Part shown: one piece after another, positions 49,001 to 61,600 of the stretch
Numbering within the stretch: position 1 is the first letter of the stretch
Layout of the letters: the number at the start of each line of letters is the position of its first letter
Source of the DNA: Neelides folsomi
Taxonomy: Eukaryota; Arthropoda; Collembola; Neelipleona; Neelidae
DNA: 64,000 nucleotides
Assembly: GCA_034687125.1 (NCBI GenBank)
Contig: JAQGBZ010000271.1
Span: 1-64,000, forward strand
Direction: 5' to 3'
Program-made: the position numbers and the translations under genes
The notes under the pieces: generated by a model
Told to the model about the DNA's origin: nothing
The model's database searches: none
Seen by the model: the letters and a program-made list of their open reading frames with translations, nothing else

Positions 49001-52000
49001 CCTCTTCCTCTCCTCTCTCTCCTCACGAGTTGACTTGGGAAGGACGGAGTTTGAATAATGGTCATCTTTTGAGGCAATTAATAAATCTCGGATCTAATTC
49101 TCCAATTGATAGCTCTGGGTCACGGCGAGAAGCTTGAAGTCTAATCCTCTCTTTTTTTATATTTCACAGGGCGTGGGACAAGAAAGGCTGGGAATCTACA
49201 TCAAGTCAGTCGTCTCTGGAGGCTCGGCCGATATGGTGAGTTTCAACTCTTATCACTTTTTATTACTACTGCCGAAATGCAGAAGGGAAACTTGAAGAAG
49301 ACATTACATTCCTCACACAAGACACCAACCATTAGATGGTTTTGGTAGAAAAAAGTGGAAGAGTGGAGTTTTAAGTTAAATCGACGAGTAATTGCGATGA
49401 GGACAAGTGGAATTTTTGCATAATTTAAATGGCGTTTAGAAGTTGAAGAGGAATTGCGGTTGACAGTTCTATTCTCCTTTTTCTCATCCCGTTCAACCGT
49501 TCAACTGTCTCGATCCGCATTGAATGTCATATTTACGAGGGGAGAATTCAAGATTTTTGCTCAACAATTGCGGAATTTGACCATTTATTTTCAAATGGGA
49601 TTTTTTCTTATAACGCGTTGAAAGAGTGAATGTGAAGAAGAAAAGTTACTGGGTTTTGAAAGTAAAGTAAATTGTTGTGAGGAAAAAAAAGAATCCGTTT
49701 TTGAATTAATTTTTCTTTGGCAGGTCTAGTAAATTATTAGGATGAATTATGATGATCCACGTGTGTCTCTCTCTTTGAAATATGTGGAGAAGTGGATTAG
49801 AATTTCACACTCGTTATGAGGAGAGGGAGAGATTTCTCTATGTATAGGCTAGCTATACTTTATAATGTACATATGAGGACGGAATGTTTGGTAGTGATTT
49901 TTCTTGGACTCAAACTCGATGTGCTCTCTCGTTAGATATAAGTAGACGTTTTTTGTCTCTTCACTTTTATTCGAGAATTGAACTTCTTAAGTGGCTGCAG
50001 AGTTGTGGAAAAAGGAGGTAGTGGAAGGTGAAGGCTATTACAACAATAAGAACCTCCGGCTTCCCAGGTGAGTTCAAGAGAGAGTTTATGAGAATTTAGG
50101 ATTCTCATTTTACATGGTTCGGTGGCTTTTTTATTTTATTGTATTCTTCTTCCTACCTGAGGTCTTTGGAGTCCATTGAGATTCCAGGTAGGAGATATGA
50201 ACGTTTTTTATACATTCATCCCAATTTCTCTTCTTCATAAACATGGCGGTTCGCTCGCACTGTTATTATTCGTGAAGGTAGTGTGAGTGAATAAACTCGA
50301 TTTATTCCATGGACCTCGCATGAGTCGCATGTAGAGAATAAGGAGAAGCTTAGCATTATTAATAAGTAAAAAAAACTACATTATGACTATGAACATTTCA
50401 TTGTCATTGTGCGTGCAGCGACAGTTCTAACATTATGTTTAAATATCAAGTTCACTTCTTAAGCCTTTTATTACTATCAACATGGAAGGGGGGCTTCGGT
50501 TGTTAGTTTGACTCTTGAATGTCTTGAATGGTTAGAACGTATGGAAAGAGCATTTAACATAATTTATATATCTTATTTATTTCTTCTTTTTAAGAGAGAG
50601 AGTTCGAACGGGTTGAGAATAAACAACTCGGAACTCACCATTCGACTCGCACATTTTGTTAACTAACATTAAACAACCTTTACATTATTTATTTTCATTT
50701 AATTCTATTGTTATTCCTAGCGAACTCATTTTCCCTTTTCCATTTATCTTTTTGGTAACTTGAGGGAGAAAATGTGGATCAAGTGAGAAACGAAACAAAA
50801 TCCATATATATATATATATATATATATTAGTTCATTTATTTACCGTTTCCGCAACACAATTAAGTTCTTAGGAAGTGGATGGGATGAGAATGAATTTCAG
50901 AATTTGAGTCAATGAATGTACGAAGAGAATGGATGAGGAATAATGAAGTGAGTCAGAGAGTATGATGAATTGAATTCCACACTCTGACAATTACTATCTG
51001 TTACTACAACACTATGTACATGGGATGACGAACAAAGGCGTTCAATGACGTCTCACGATGAAGAAAGTGTAGGCCGGGAGGATAAACAAATACAGAGACT
51101 AATTCATACTTGTACAACATGTGGAGAAACACACGTGTTGTTTCTTACTGTACATTTTACAAAGTGTAGCTTTGTCCCATTCTTTTACATAGATTTTTAA
51201 TGGAAAGAAAGGGAATGTAGGGGGCTTGTATTGATTTTCTCTGTAAATTTAATTTCCCATTATATTTACATTTATTTGGGAGAATGTGGAGTGGGAAATA
51301 GTGCATGAGGAGATTTTGTTGGTCTCTTCTTCCACTTCCAGCTATGAATTGTTGAAATGAAGAATAAATGATTATATTATGGTTTTTGAATTACAGGACG
51401 GAAGATTGGCCGCAGGGGATCAACTCTTGAGCGTCGACGGTCAGAGTCTCGTGGGGATTACACAAGAGAAGTGAGCTTTTTATTCTTTAAAATTGAATTC
51501 TTTTTTTTGAGGAAAGTAGATTAAGCTAATAATAATGATATAAATTTTATTATTTAAAATCTAATCATTTATTTTACAGTTGAAAATCTTTTGTTCTATC
51601 ATTCTTTAGTTCTTTTATTTAATTTATTTTACTTATGGGCTACTGGGTGCTTTTTTCATCGAATTTAGGATATAGTTTATTAAATGACATTTTCTTTGAT
51701 TCTAGAGCGGCTGAGTATTTGGTCCGAACGGGTCCTGTGGTAAATTTGGAAGTAGCGAAACAGGCTGCGATTTGTCAAGGATTGGCGACGATGCTCTCCC
51801 AACCCTCACCCGTCATGACGAGAGGTGAGAGAGAAGTCGAAGGTCAGGGGCTTTACTAATCCACATTAACAAATGCCATCTGTACTAAAAATGCTTTCAT
51901 ACTAATGAAATAACTGGTGGTGGGTCGTTACACTAATGGGTGGTATGGGTGACTGGAAAAATAGATTGGATTGATTGGACACGGGAGCCTGGTGGGAGTA

Positions 52001-55000
52001 GTTGTCCTCAACAGTGGCCCATTCGCCCTTCACAATCCGACTCTTCGCTTTTCCGATGGAAGTCGATGGAGGCGTTGAGTCGGAAGGGCCTTTCGGATTC
52101 TTCACTTGGAGTTCCACGGATCGTTGGAAGCTCCCGACTTCTAAAATTCTTCCTCAATTCCTCGTCTGGGCACTCAGGCAATTGAGACACAATTCGATTC
52201 ATCAGCCTGTCCACATTCATTATTTTTATTTTGACTCAATTACTGCACTTACCCATTCATTATATTTATCCCCCTTTTATTTTTCCAATTATTGTCTTTA
52301 TATATGACCTCATGATGTTGTTGATGGGTCGTGCCTGAAAGTAGTTAAATATCATTTATTTATTTACTTGGATGGTTCTATTTTCTATTTTATTTTAACC
52401 TATAAGAATTATTTAAATGATTTATAGTCAATTAAGTTTTATTTACTCTCAAATCGGAGCATGACGTTTTGGGGCTACCTTCTAGTTAGTTAATCATGAA
52501 TTATTATGTTTATTTTGTAATTTAAACGAAAGTCGATATTTTCGTATTATTTAATAATTACTTTTGGGCATGTTTTTGAAGCTTTTGTTGTTGAGTTTTG
52601 TCTTGGTTAGAATTGGATTTGGAATGAGATTACAAGATGTGAATTCATTGGATAAATAATTTGATGGGGGAATTTCTTAATTAATATTCCTCTTGCTTTG
52701 CTTAAAATTGAATGAGTTTTTGTATTATGTAGGGAGTTGATGGTTGTGTTAAATTGAAGTGTTGAGCCTGCGGCTTCGTTTTGCATGTTCCAGTAGTTTC
52801 TTTGAGCGGAAATGAGAATCGGACGAGCTCAAGGTTTTATTGTTTTTCTTAGGGGGATTCAACGCTCCGAGACGGATGAGCGAAAGAGACTTGCCATCCA
52901 AATTTCTCCGTGAGCAGAACCATGAACTCAACGAGCTCCTCAATGTCCCACCTCATATGGCCCAACCAAGGATTCATTCCTCAAAGTCCGTTCCTGCACT
53001 CAATAGTGACAATCCAGGGAATTTGCAAACTCCGCTTCGTTCTCCATCAGCCCAAATGAATCATGTTGGAATGGATCCAATGAGGTTCCAGTCTTATCCT
53101 ACTCATACAATGACAATGCAACCACCGAAGCAGATGATTAACCATGCTGCCACTAATAGTGTGGATCATATTGGAAATCATGTTCAACACTCACAAGCTC
53201 ATCGCTCCAGGTAATTTTTTAAACTCTGACATAATTTTACGATCCATTATCTTTTTTCATTATCTTTATTGTGATTGCTAAATTGTCTATTTAAATTGAT
53301 AGATCCATTCAGAGCCTCTCTGAAACATCCCATAGACCCAATATCGGAACGAAGCAACCTTCAACTCCAGCACTTCATTTACAGCAACCAGAAGATGAGA
53401 GGTTTTATCAAAATGTTGGATATTTTCCACCGCCTCCTCCTCCACCAACAAATCCAGCAAATATGCCTGTGAGGACATACATTCCTTATAGTAATTCAGC
53501 GGGGAGTATTTCTACAATGGGGAATCAAATGAGAGGATTTCCAAGAGGACCACCACCAAACCTCAACCTCTCGATGTCCTCTATGAATTGGAGGCAAATG
53601 GGACCGCAGAACCCGGCACTTTTACGACAAGAGGCCAAAATGATCGAAATGCAGGATGAGCTAAGAAGGAGAGAAGAACGTGCGGCTCTGATGATGACCA
53701 AAGTCGCTCAACACCAACAGGCCCAACAAGCCCAACAAATGAGGAACAATCCAAATAATCGCTTCGTTTATCCTACTAATGTTCCAAATACAATTCCATC
53801 TCGTCTTGGCCCACCAACTGCTCCACCTAAACCGTATGGTGCCCATAGACCTGAGTCACAAGAAATCCCCCCAGGTCGTCCACCTTTACCCGAAGAATAC
53901 AAATTTTCCGAGCTTCCTAGAGGACACTTCTCTTATAATAACATAAATAATAATAATAACATTAATCCAAATGCGCCCAATGGCCTCAAGACTCCTTGGG
54001 AGAGAGATGAGAAGGAACGTGAGGCAATTAGAAGGAAAGAAGCGACTAAATTTTGGTCTGAACAGAAAATTCAAGAGCTTGAAATGACGCCTAATCGAAA
54101 TCCAAATCAAGATGAACAATTGAGAGTTTTAAATTTGGAGAGAGAATTCCAAAGAAGAGCTGAAGAATCCAGGAGGGAAGATGAAGACGATGATGAGGAG
54201 GATGAAGACGTTGAGAGGAAATTGATGATAAGGAGAGTTCAAGAAACACTTGAACAGACGAGATTGACATCGTCGAATACATCAATTGGAATGAGTAGTG
54301 GAACCAATGGGAATAAATTCCCTGACCCTGCAACTGAAGAAAGAGCGAGGAAAATTGAAGAAATGAGAAGGAAAAAATTGGAGCTTGAAGCAACTCAAGC
54401 GGCTGAAGAGAGGCTCGTTAGAGAAGCCCACAAGAGACGGGTAATTTTAATTATGAAATATTATAGCAATTAAAATTGAAGAATGTTTATTTAAAGTTTT
54501 GTTTAATATTAATTTCTTCATTTTAATTAATTTATTACAGGAAGAGGAAATTCGACGGCAACAAATTTTGCAACATCAAATTCAACAACAACCACAAGGA
54601 GGATCATCTGCGTCTTACAATTCTCCTTATAGATCCTCATATCCTCCTAAATTGGGCTCTCCTTCAGGAGAAAATTCCCTTCTCACCCCTCCAACTGCTA
54701 TGGCTCCTCCACTTCCCAAATCCCCTCCGCCAGCGTTATATCGCCCTGCACAACAACCACAAGGGAAATCACCATCCCCACAAAAATCTCCTGTGACTCC
54801 ACCAGAGTCATCTCCTCGACCTCGCTCCGATAAGAAAACTGTTTCATTCAATGAAACCGTTGCGACTAATGAGCCCGACAGTCCACCACAAGAAGAAGAA
54901 AGGAAGAAAGTTCACGAGGATCCAAATGTAATTTGACTAATAAAACTATTTAAACTTAATGAAAATCTTCCACGAATAATCTTTAAAAGTGAGAGAATTA

Positions 55001-55354
55001 TTTATAATAATGATATAATTTTTATTTTTTTAGCGATTCTTCTCAGAAGCCCAAGCAATGCTTGGAAGTCCAAGAAGTCCCGATGGGTTGAGCCCTGGAG
55101 CTGCAAACACTCCTGGAGTCATCGGAGCCCAAGAAGTTTATAGAGATCCTCGATGGCGTCGATTGGCCCAACAACAAGAACAAAAGCAAGCAGCGAATTC
55201 TCCAAAGCCTGAGAAGCTCACGTTCAAAGAGAAGATGAAAATGTTTGCAATGGAGTCAGGAGAAGTTGAGACGCCAAAGGACAAAGTGAAGGTGTCGAGT
55301 AAACAAAGGGAAATTGAGACTCCAGCTACTCCTACAACGACGGCAGCCAAATGA
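28080..55354 (+). CDS. AFDN: Afadin (canoe): Ras-association, FHA, DIL and PDZ junction scaffold, 20 coding exons
   Basis: Exons: 28080-28205, 28351-28665, 28735-28870, 29892-30175, 31005-31086, 33192-33350, 36844-37123, 37578-37679, 38744-39242, 39984-40103, 41047-41205, 41982-42131, 44259-44705, 49170-49235, 51397-51470, 51706-51824, 52853-53210, 53303-54440, 54541-54927, 55034-55354. The sum is 5322 nt (1773 aa), in phase throughout. Domains: RA1 at about 43-137 (FHGVMRFYFQ, EKFRPDMRML), RA2 at about 225-340 (GGTLKIYGESL, YILDDDESPL), FHA at about 372-460 (GIVTVTPSSRDSDIYVNGQR), DIL at about 530-800 (LAFWMANSSELLHFLKSDR, LLRRCRVNAALTIQLFSQLF), PDZ at about 933-1020 (GLGLSIVAAK, DGRLAAGDQLLSVDGQSLVG). 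Then come RRMSERDLPS, Pro/Gln-rich sequence, a charged coiled coil near 1380-1540 and a C-terminal LTFKEKMKMF motif. Afadin links Ras-family GTPases and nectins to actin at adherens junctions. An in-frame TAA ends directly before the ATG at 28080, fixing the 5' limit of this exon. Confidence 0.95.
31087..33191 (+). other. Afadin intron 5, no further feature
   Basis: A 2.1-kb intron between the two exons that finish RA2. It is AT-rich. Frames at 31784-31969 (minus) and near 32901 (plus) are short and have no protein character. Confidence 0.6.
33351..36843 (+). other. Afadin intron 6, no further feature
   Basis: A 3.5-kb intron separating RA2 from FHA. The protein joins as ELLP then DGSE, which matches the short insect-type linker, so no missing exon is required here. 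I see no repeat or RNA gene. Confidence 0.6.
42132..44258 (+). other. Afadin intron 12 with small local repeats
   Basis: A 2.1-kb intron. It contains a 10-bp inverted repeat with a 6-nt loop (43535-43544 and 43551-43560). Next to it is a tandem pair of the 11-mer ATGCTGAAACG (43559-43580). The frame at 42582-42836 translates to a hydrophobic string produced by T-rich DNA and is not accepted as a gene. Confidence 0.5.
47449..47454 (+). promoter_or_regulatory. TATA-like element before the intronic 129-codon frame
   Basis: TATAAA lies 48 nt upstream of the ATG at 47502. The spacing would allow only a very short 5' UTR. It could be chance in AT-rich DNA. Confidence 0.2.
47502..47891 (+). CDS. 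Possible small intronic gene or alternative first exon, 129 codons
   Basis: I do not recognise this protein. The frame starts MSEKVVSVVRRGGG and contains a basic patch PVKKKRRPMSYAEPARHPPR. A Gly/Asn-rich middle follows, then a helical SVADLEERLGRLRLQQLARR. It is richer in G+C than the intron around it and lies on the afadin strand. A TATAAA at 47449-47454 lies about 50 nt before the ATG. A phase-0 CAG/gttggg donor near 47877 could join in frame to afadin exon 14 (also phase 0), which would give a form lacking RA, FHA, DIL and the start of PDZ. It could equally be a chance frame. No homology supports it. Confidence 0.3.
   Translation: MSEKVVSVVRRGGGVTNGHGSVVIPVKKKRRPMSYAEPARHPPRLTLYTPHPQVGVGKNGMTNGVRNGINGTSATVINGSWYSVADLEERLGRLRLQQLARRKSVDFAISCVEPDPTCYSIEDGQVGNL
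48830..48876. repeat. Perfect 20-bp inverted repeat with 7-nt loop
   Basis: The left arm 48830-48849 and right arm 48857-48876 are exact reverse complements. The loop is AAAGGAA. The element lies about 290 nt before afadin exon 14. As RNA it would fold into an uninterrupted 20-bp hairpin. I see no similar copy elsewhere in the window and no target-site duplication. Confidence 0.9.
49236..51396 (+). other. Afadin intron 14, with a TA microsatellite
   Basis: A 2.2-kb intron inside the PDZ-coding region. Its only notable element is a (TA)n run of about 12 units near 50804-50827. No coding frame is supported. Confidence 0.6.
50804..50827. repeat. (TA)n microsatellite
   Basis: An uninterrupted TA dinucleotide run of about 12 units in afadin intron 14. 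A shorter TA run sits at about 61640-61650 in a glutamate synthase intron. Confidence 0.85.
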
Positions 55355-58300
55355 ATCAAGCAGCATTATTTAATTTCTTGATCAAAAATATTATTATTTT
55401 ATATTTACTTAATTATATTGTGTATAGAAAAATTATTATAATACCTGTAGGTCTTATTGAAAATTTACTATAATAATTAATTACTATTAGTGTGTACTTA
55501 CACATCAGATGCCTTCAAGATGTAGAATTGAAAAAAAGCCTTTCCATATATAAATAGCTTATATATATTTGAACAAAGTAATAATGAATTTACGAAGGAA
55601 TGTAGTACCTCAATTGAAATCGGATAGACTTCGTTCGCTAACGATGAATTTTTGACTTGATACATGAAACGTAAGTACTTTTTAATGAATCCACTGTTGA
55701 CCAAGACTACTTATTGTATATATTTTAAAAAGTCCCTATAAAGAGAGAACTTTATTCGAATAGTTAGTATTTAGGAGTGTAATTAGTGTAGTTATTATAC
55801 ATTTTATTGTTTTATGAAATCGTTTGTTCAAGTATGGTAGCTTATTTGGGGACGACCAAATGATAAAAAATGAATGCAATTCTTTTTTAGAGATTTATTT
55901 TATGGCAGATATTTTTCAAGTGTTCCGTCGGCAGTTAATTTTTCACGATTTTCAGATTAATTGTAACTATTTTTGCGATCAGTTTAATTTTAAACCCTTG
56001 TCGTTCACATGTATGCATTCCATATGGAAGAGACCTCGATAGCAATCATTTAATTATAATTTTATACATTAAAAAATTCAATTACATTTTATCTTTTCCT
56101 CAAATCCCTTGCTATGTTTAATAATTTATTATATCTCGAATATTCAATTAGCAATAAATTATTAATTTTTGTCTACGACATTAATTTGTATTTAATATAG
56201 ATTAAGGATATTATTATCTAATACCGATTTAGTTATTTAGCCAGTCACTTACTGTATTGCTTTTATATAAATCTCTTTCCACCGTCAATTGTTTTATATA
56301 ACACATTTATTACTTTAGTTTCTTTTTAATTAGTTTTGTATCTGTTGAATTTGATGATTGTAATTTCATCAAATTTTTATTTATCAAATTAATAATCAAA
56401 TAAATAATTATTGAAAATATTTGTCTTTAAAATATTTTGTAAATATTTTTTTCTAAATAAATAAAATTTAGCCTTATTAAGAAATGTTTAAGAGAATCGA
56501 ATGAAACTGAATATGAAATTATCATAGTTAACGATCAATTTGATGAACAAACGATTTACTAAATATATTATAAAACTATATTTAAACTCAATACTAAATA
56601 ATTTTTATGAGAGATGAAATAAATGAATTTTAAGAAATGTTTATAAATCCTCCTTTATTTCGACTTTTAACCCATTGGATTTTGAACTCTCGACTCGAAC
56701 AGTACTCTGGACATTTAATCCAATCGAACGCAATTAACTACCATCATATCACGCAACATAATATTATTTTTAGTATGTTAACAATAAACGAATGCATGCA
56801 TTAATTAAACATCTTAAATACGAATACTAAATAGCATACTTAATACTATTAAATATTTAAAATTATTAAATCCACCGAATCATTGAATTACCAACAATAT
56901 TGTATACCTATATGTATATGTTATGTACAGTATGAACCATTTGTCCATCTCTTTAGGGTTTATAATAAAAGTTTGATTTGCTAAATGAGTCTGTGTGAAT
57001 TCTATCAAAGTAATACTAAAGACGAATACGATTTTAAGCCCTCAGAGAAATTTCCTTAAAGATGGGGGAAATATACGAATCTTCCCTTTGGAGTGCTGAT
57101 TTAACTCAAAATCTGTTGATCTTTTGACACTACTTTGACGCCATATAAAAAATTATAAAAAAATCTACTGATTTTCAGGTCTGAAATAGCTACAAAAAGG
57201 AACGATACATTAGATTATAAGTAGCTTGATTTAGTTTGTTATAATGTGTGTGGGTAAGCCGCAACAAATTCGGACCGACTTACCGATCATGCTGTATGTA
57301 TGTATGTTATGTAGATAAATCTATTATCGTATTATTATAGTGTATGTTAAACTTGGGTTAAAAACATTTATTTGATAATACATATTGATATATCTTAAGG
57401 AGGATTAAGTCTTAAAGGTTAACGCAAGCTAATGAATCTGATTAAATGCTAACATAAATAATACCTCGTTCATGAGCTCAAAATTATTCTACCCAGACAA
57501 TTGAAGCCGAGGAAGTTAATTCTTACATTTAATAAAATACAATTTTATATCTATTAAATACTATAGTTTACTCTCTATACGTCTACTACATGCATATGTC
57601 TATTACATACCACACATGTACATAAATATAATTTAATAACTAACACATAAATATAATAGCATTAACTTTAATATGTATGTTACAGTAAAACAGTCTAAAC
57701 AAATCTATTAAATAATTTTTATAGCTTATTAAAAGCTGTAAATGTACTTAAATATAAATGAGATTCTTTTTATCTGTATCACATTATTTAATACATTACA
57801 ATACAATATTTTTAAAAATTTAAGACATATCGGGTTACAATTAAACCATTATAAACACATTCATATCATAGATCATACATGAATGATAATTGATAATTAT
57901 ACTTATACTTATTTGGGATATTTGACTTCATAAGGTAAACAAAAATAGTCTTGTCTGAGGACTTTCACATCAACACGAGGTAATGACTCCAGCAATTATT
58001 TCCGACTACGTAATATTATTAATTGCACTCAAGCACTAGTAAATGTATGTAATTGTACTGTATGTTCCATTAGTATTAATTCTAATTATGCATACGTAGC
58101 TTTTCTCATGTTTTATCTCAAGAGGAAATATCAACAATAATTACTGTGTAACGTCCCAGTACAAAAGTAATATGCGGATAAAATTAACGCTCATAAAGTC
58201 ATCAATTGGTAGGTTTTGTTTCTCTTTGTGATAAGGTTCTAAAAGGATATTAAAGTTCATTCCAAATCCTCTTCTTATCTGTCAGTAAAGAATGGGACTG

Positions 58301-58433
58301 TGGGACCAATAACTCATTCAATTTAAAACCCCAAGTGTGAAGTTTATTTCCCTCTTTTCCCCTTCATTTTTTGTGAGTTTGCCGGGTAAGTTTGAGGGTA
58401 TTTTGGGTAACTTGGTAGGGATCGGTTGATCTG
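55355..58433. other. Intergenic DNA between afadin and glutamate synthase
   Basis: About 3 kb of very AT-rich sequence with no supported coding frame on either strand. It must hold the afadin 3' UTR end, but I see no canonical AATAAA in the first 200 nt after the stop. No transposon ends, tRNA or rRNA were recognised. Confidence 0.5.
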
Positions 58434-58443
58434 TATATAAAAA
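58434..58443 (+). promoter_or_regulatory. TATA box candidate for glutamate synthase
   Basis: TATATAAAAA lies about 220 nt before the start codon, at the junction of AT-rich intergenic DNA and a GC-richer 5' UTR-like stretch (58480-58655). This arrangement fits a core promoter with transcription starting near 58465-58475. Confidence 0.4.
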
Positions 58444-58655
58444 AGGTTAAAGGGAGTATTTTAGGGGTTGAGGAAGGGACGTTGGCTTGCGCCCTCCTTC
58501 CTTCTATTGATCTCGTCTGGGAGACTGGGAGGTGGATGAAAGGGAAGCTTGCGTCAGGCGAGTGACAATCACAGTCCGCATTTCTCCACCGACCCCAACG
58601 GACACCCCGAAGTTCCCTTGAGAGAAAAAGTGAGAGAGTTGCCCCGAGAGAGTCC

Positions 58656-61600
58656 ATGGACAGCAGCGGAATGGGAAAAACCGAAAATGCGGTTCCGTGG
58701 GGATGGGAAGGACCGCCAAAGGATGGCCTTTATAATCCAGCGCTGGAGAAAGACGCTTGCGGTGTCGGATTCATCGTTTCCATCGAAGGAAAGCCGAGTC
58801 ATAAGGTGAAGATTTAATTATAATTTATTTAATATTTATTTTATATTTATTTTATATTTAAATTTATTTCGGTTTGGTTCAATATGAGAGAACGTATGGG
58901 ACTTGTATTATTTTATGGTGAATCATTTATTGTAATTTCTCATTGTAGACACAGAGCTCTGGAATAATAAATAATCGATAGTTGGACCATTTGCTAGATT
59001 ATATTTAAAGTTCTGAGTATTAGTAATATAAACAAAGTTGTCGCGTTTAATTCTCCTTCCTTGTTTAGAATTGTTTATGTTGGAATGAACCTTTGGAATG
59101 GAAAATTAAAAATGTATGAATGAGCGAGACGTCCAGAGAGAACCATTCCAATTTTACTGCTCCAATTGAATCAGTTTGCATAATACATTACGTTGTTTTT
59201 AGATAGGATAATTGGAGTTTTAATTTAGATATTCCACAGTAAATAATTGACAGAATATTGTAATTGTTCAGTCAAACAATACTTTTGACCTTATTTCCTT
59301 TCCAAGAAATCAATGCATAAAATGTAGGGAAATGGACGTTTCTTTATTTTAATTCAAGCTTTTATTCAAATTGTGCTAATAAGCGCAGATCTTGTGATCA
59401 ATGTTAGCGATCGACAAAAGAATTATGGATTAATGGATTAAATATGAAGTTGTTTCTTTTAAAATGGAAACAAGACTTTGACCCAGGGATGAGTTGAGGG
59501 GCAATGCGAAAGGGAGAATTCCGCATTACAATCAATGCTACTCTCACCAACAACTCAACCTGCTTTTCCTAGCCAGAGTTGAGGCAGGGAGAGGAATAAA
59601 CCTCCGGTATTTCCAACCTTCGGTGACGTGACCGAAATACTCCCCCTTCCTCTTTCAACCAACATAAAAGATTTTCTCCTCCCCTCAAACAAAACTTCTC
59701 AACTTACCGATAAATTCATATCATCATTAGCTAAATTGCTTTCTAAAGAATCCAAACTTCATCTCCAATTTCTAAGAATGTATAAAATATCTATGTTAGT
59801 TTCATTCTTACTTTAACTCGCTTAATTCCTCTTCTCCTCACGATTCTACATTAGCTAATTACGAATTAGCTAATTCAATTTATTACTCGGAAATATGAAT
59901 TTACTTTATTCAGTATTTGATCTTCCACTCAATTTATCTCATTTATGATTCATCTTGAGTATGATAAAGGCATGATAGGAATTAACTTAACTTAATGTAA
60001 TTTTCCACAGTATACACAAAAATGGGAATAAAAATAATAGTTACATGTGCCTTCTTGCTTTCCTAAAAACATAGGTCTTTGATCCTCTGGTAGTGAGGAA
60101 AGAGGAAATGTACGGGAAAGTAACAAGAAAATGCTCACAAATGTGTAAGCTCTTTCCAATACAAATATCCGTGTTTGACATGTGAAAATAAACGAATGAT
60201 GAGTCAGTCATTCATTAAGACCGGAGTCGAACATGACCTTGATCTCTTTTCCCACTACGTTTAAAGGTATTAATTTGCATCATCAAATCCCGTGCATCAC
60301 GAGTTAAATTAAATTCTTTTGTTTACACAACTTTTAATAAATACAAGAGACAGAGATTTTTAGCTGCGATGACCGCTGACTACAATAGTATTTACTTTTA
60401 TTTTCTCATTCAAGGATATTCCTTATCTCTCAGGTTCAAATGACACGTTCATACGCAATTGTGAGAGGGAAATTAAGATAAATACATTGTCATGTAACTC
60501 ATGTATGGCAAATATACCTTACATAATATGTAGGAAACTTACATAAGTTTATGAAGAAGATTAGATTGAAACATTATAGGGAATACTCAAGGAATTAATT
60601 ATTATTATTGTACTTTATTTTCATTATAATATGGTATACATAAGTGTTACAATATAATTTCTAAATATTAAAATAGATTTAAATATATATACACATTAAA
60701 GAATTTCCCCTTATTCATAATGAATACAAGATATTTGAGTAATTACAAAGGCGGAGATGAAATGGAAATGGAGTAATCCTCGTTTAAGCCGGGACAAAGA
60801 TCTTTTATACTCATACGGATTATTGACTCATCCTTCTCTTCTGTTGAAATACAATCAAACTCACATGGACTGGAGATTACAACATATAAATAATACATTG
60901 AATTCTAATCAATTCCTCCAATCAATTAACTTGATTTTAAATTCTGCTTAAAGTTGATCACTACCATTTATGAAATGGTATTAAAATGTTAATGCAATGC
61001 ATGTTAAGTATAACATATTTTGTTATAAAACTCGCTCTTTTCATTTAATCAATGAATTTTAATGATAAATCTGTTTTAATATTTATTCTGAACAAAGGTA
61101 ATAAAAGTAATATGGCATTATGAGCATTAATAAAAATGTAGAGGTAGAATAAATAAGAGAAGCCATAAATAATTTTTCTCATCAACTTTTATTATCGTAA
61201 ATTACTTTTTGCACGGCAGAATGAAAACTATCAAAAGTAACATTACAGAGAGAGATAAAATTTGGGAAAGCTCCAGATGGTCATTTTCACCAATTAAATA
61301 TTTGAACTTTAGATTCTTCGAGATTCGGCCACGCTGGCTTCGCGAATGGTTCATCGTGGAGCTTGCGGTTGTGACAATGACACTGGAGACGGCGCCGGGG
61401 TCATGACCGCTATTCCACACGAATTTTATGTCAAGATTCTCATGTATGTACAAATATTTCCTCACTATCAATTATCATTTAACTAATTAATAAAATACAA
61501 TGATATAAAAACTAAAAGCTTAAAACCAAATTATGTTGATTAATGTAATACACGATGATGGTTCGATTAGTATAATTATGTTTCAAATAGTTATACTAAT

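Larger units (their letters stand above)
44706..49169 (+). other. Afadin intron 13, the largest intron, with an internal open frame and a perfect inverted repeat
   Basis: A 4.5-kb intron that interrupts the PDZ domain after its first strand and GLGLSIVAAK loop. It contains the 129-codon frame at 47502-47891 and the perfect inverted repeat at 48830-48876, each described separately. The rest shows no supported feature. Confidence 0.6.
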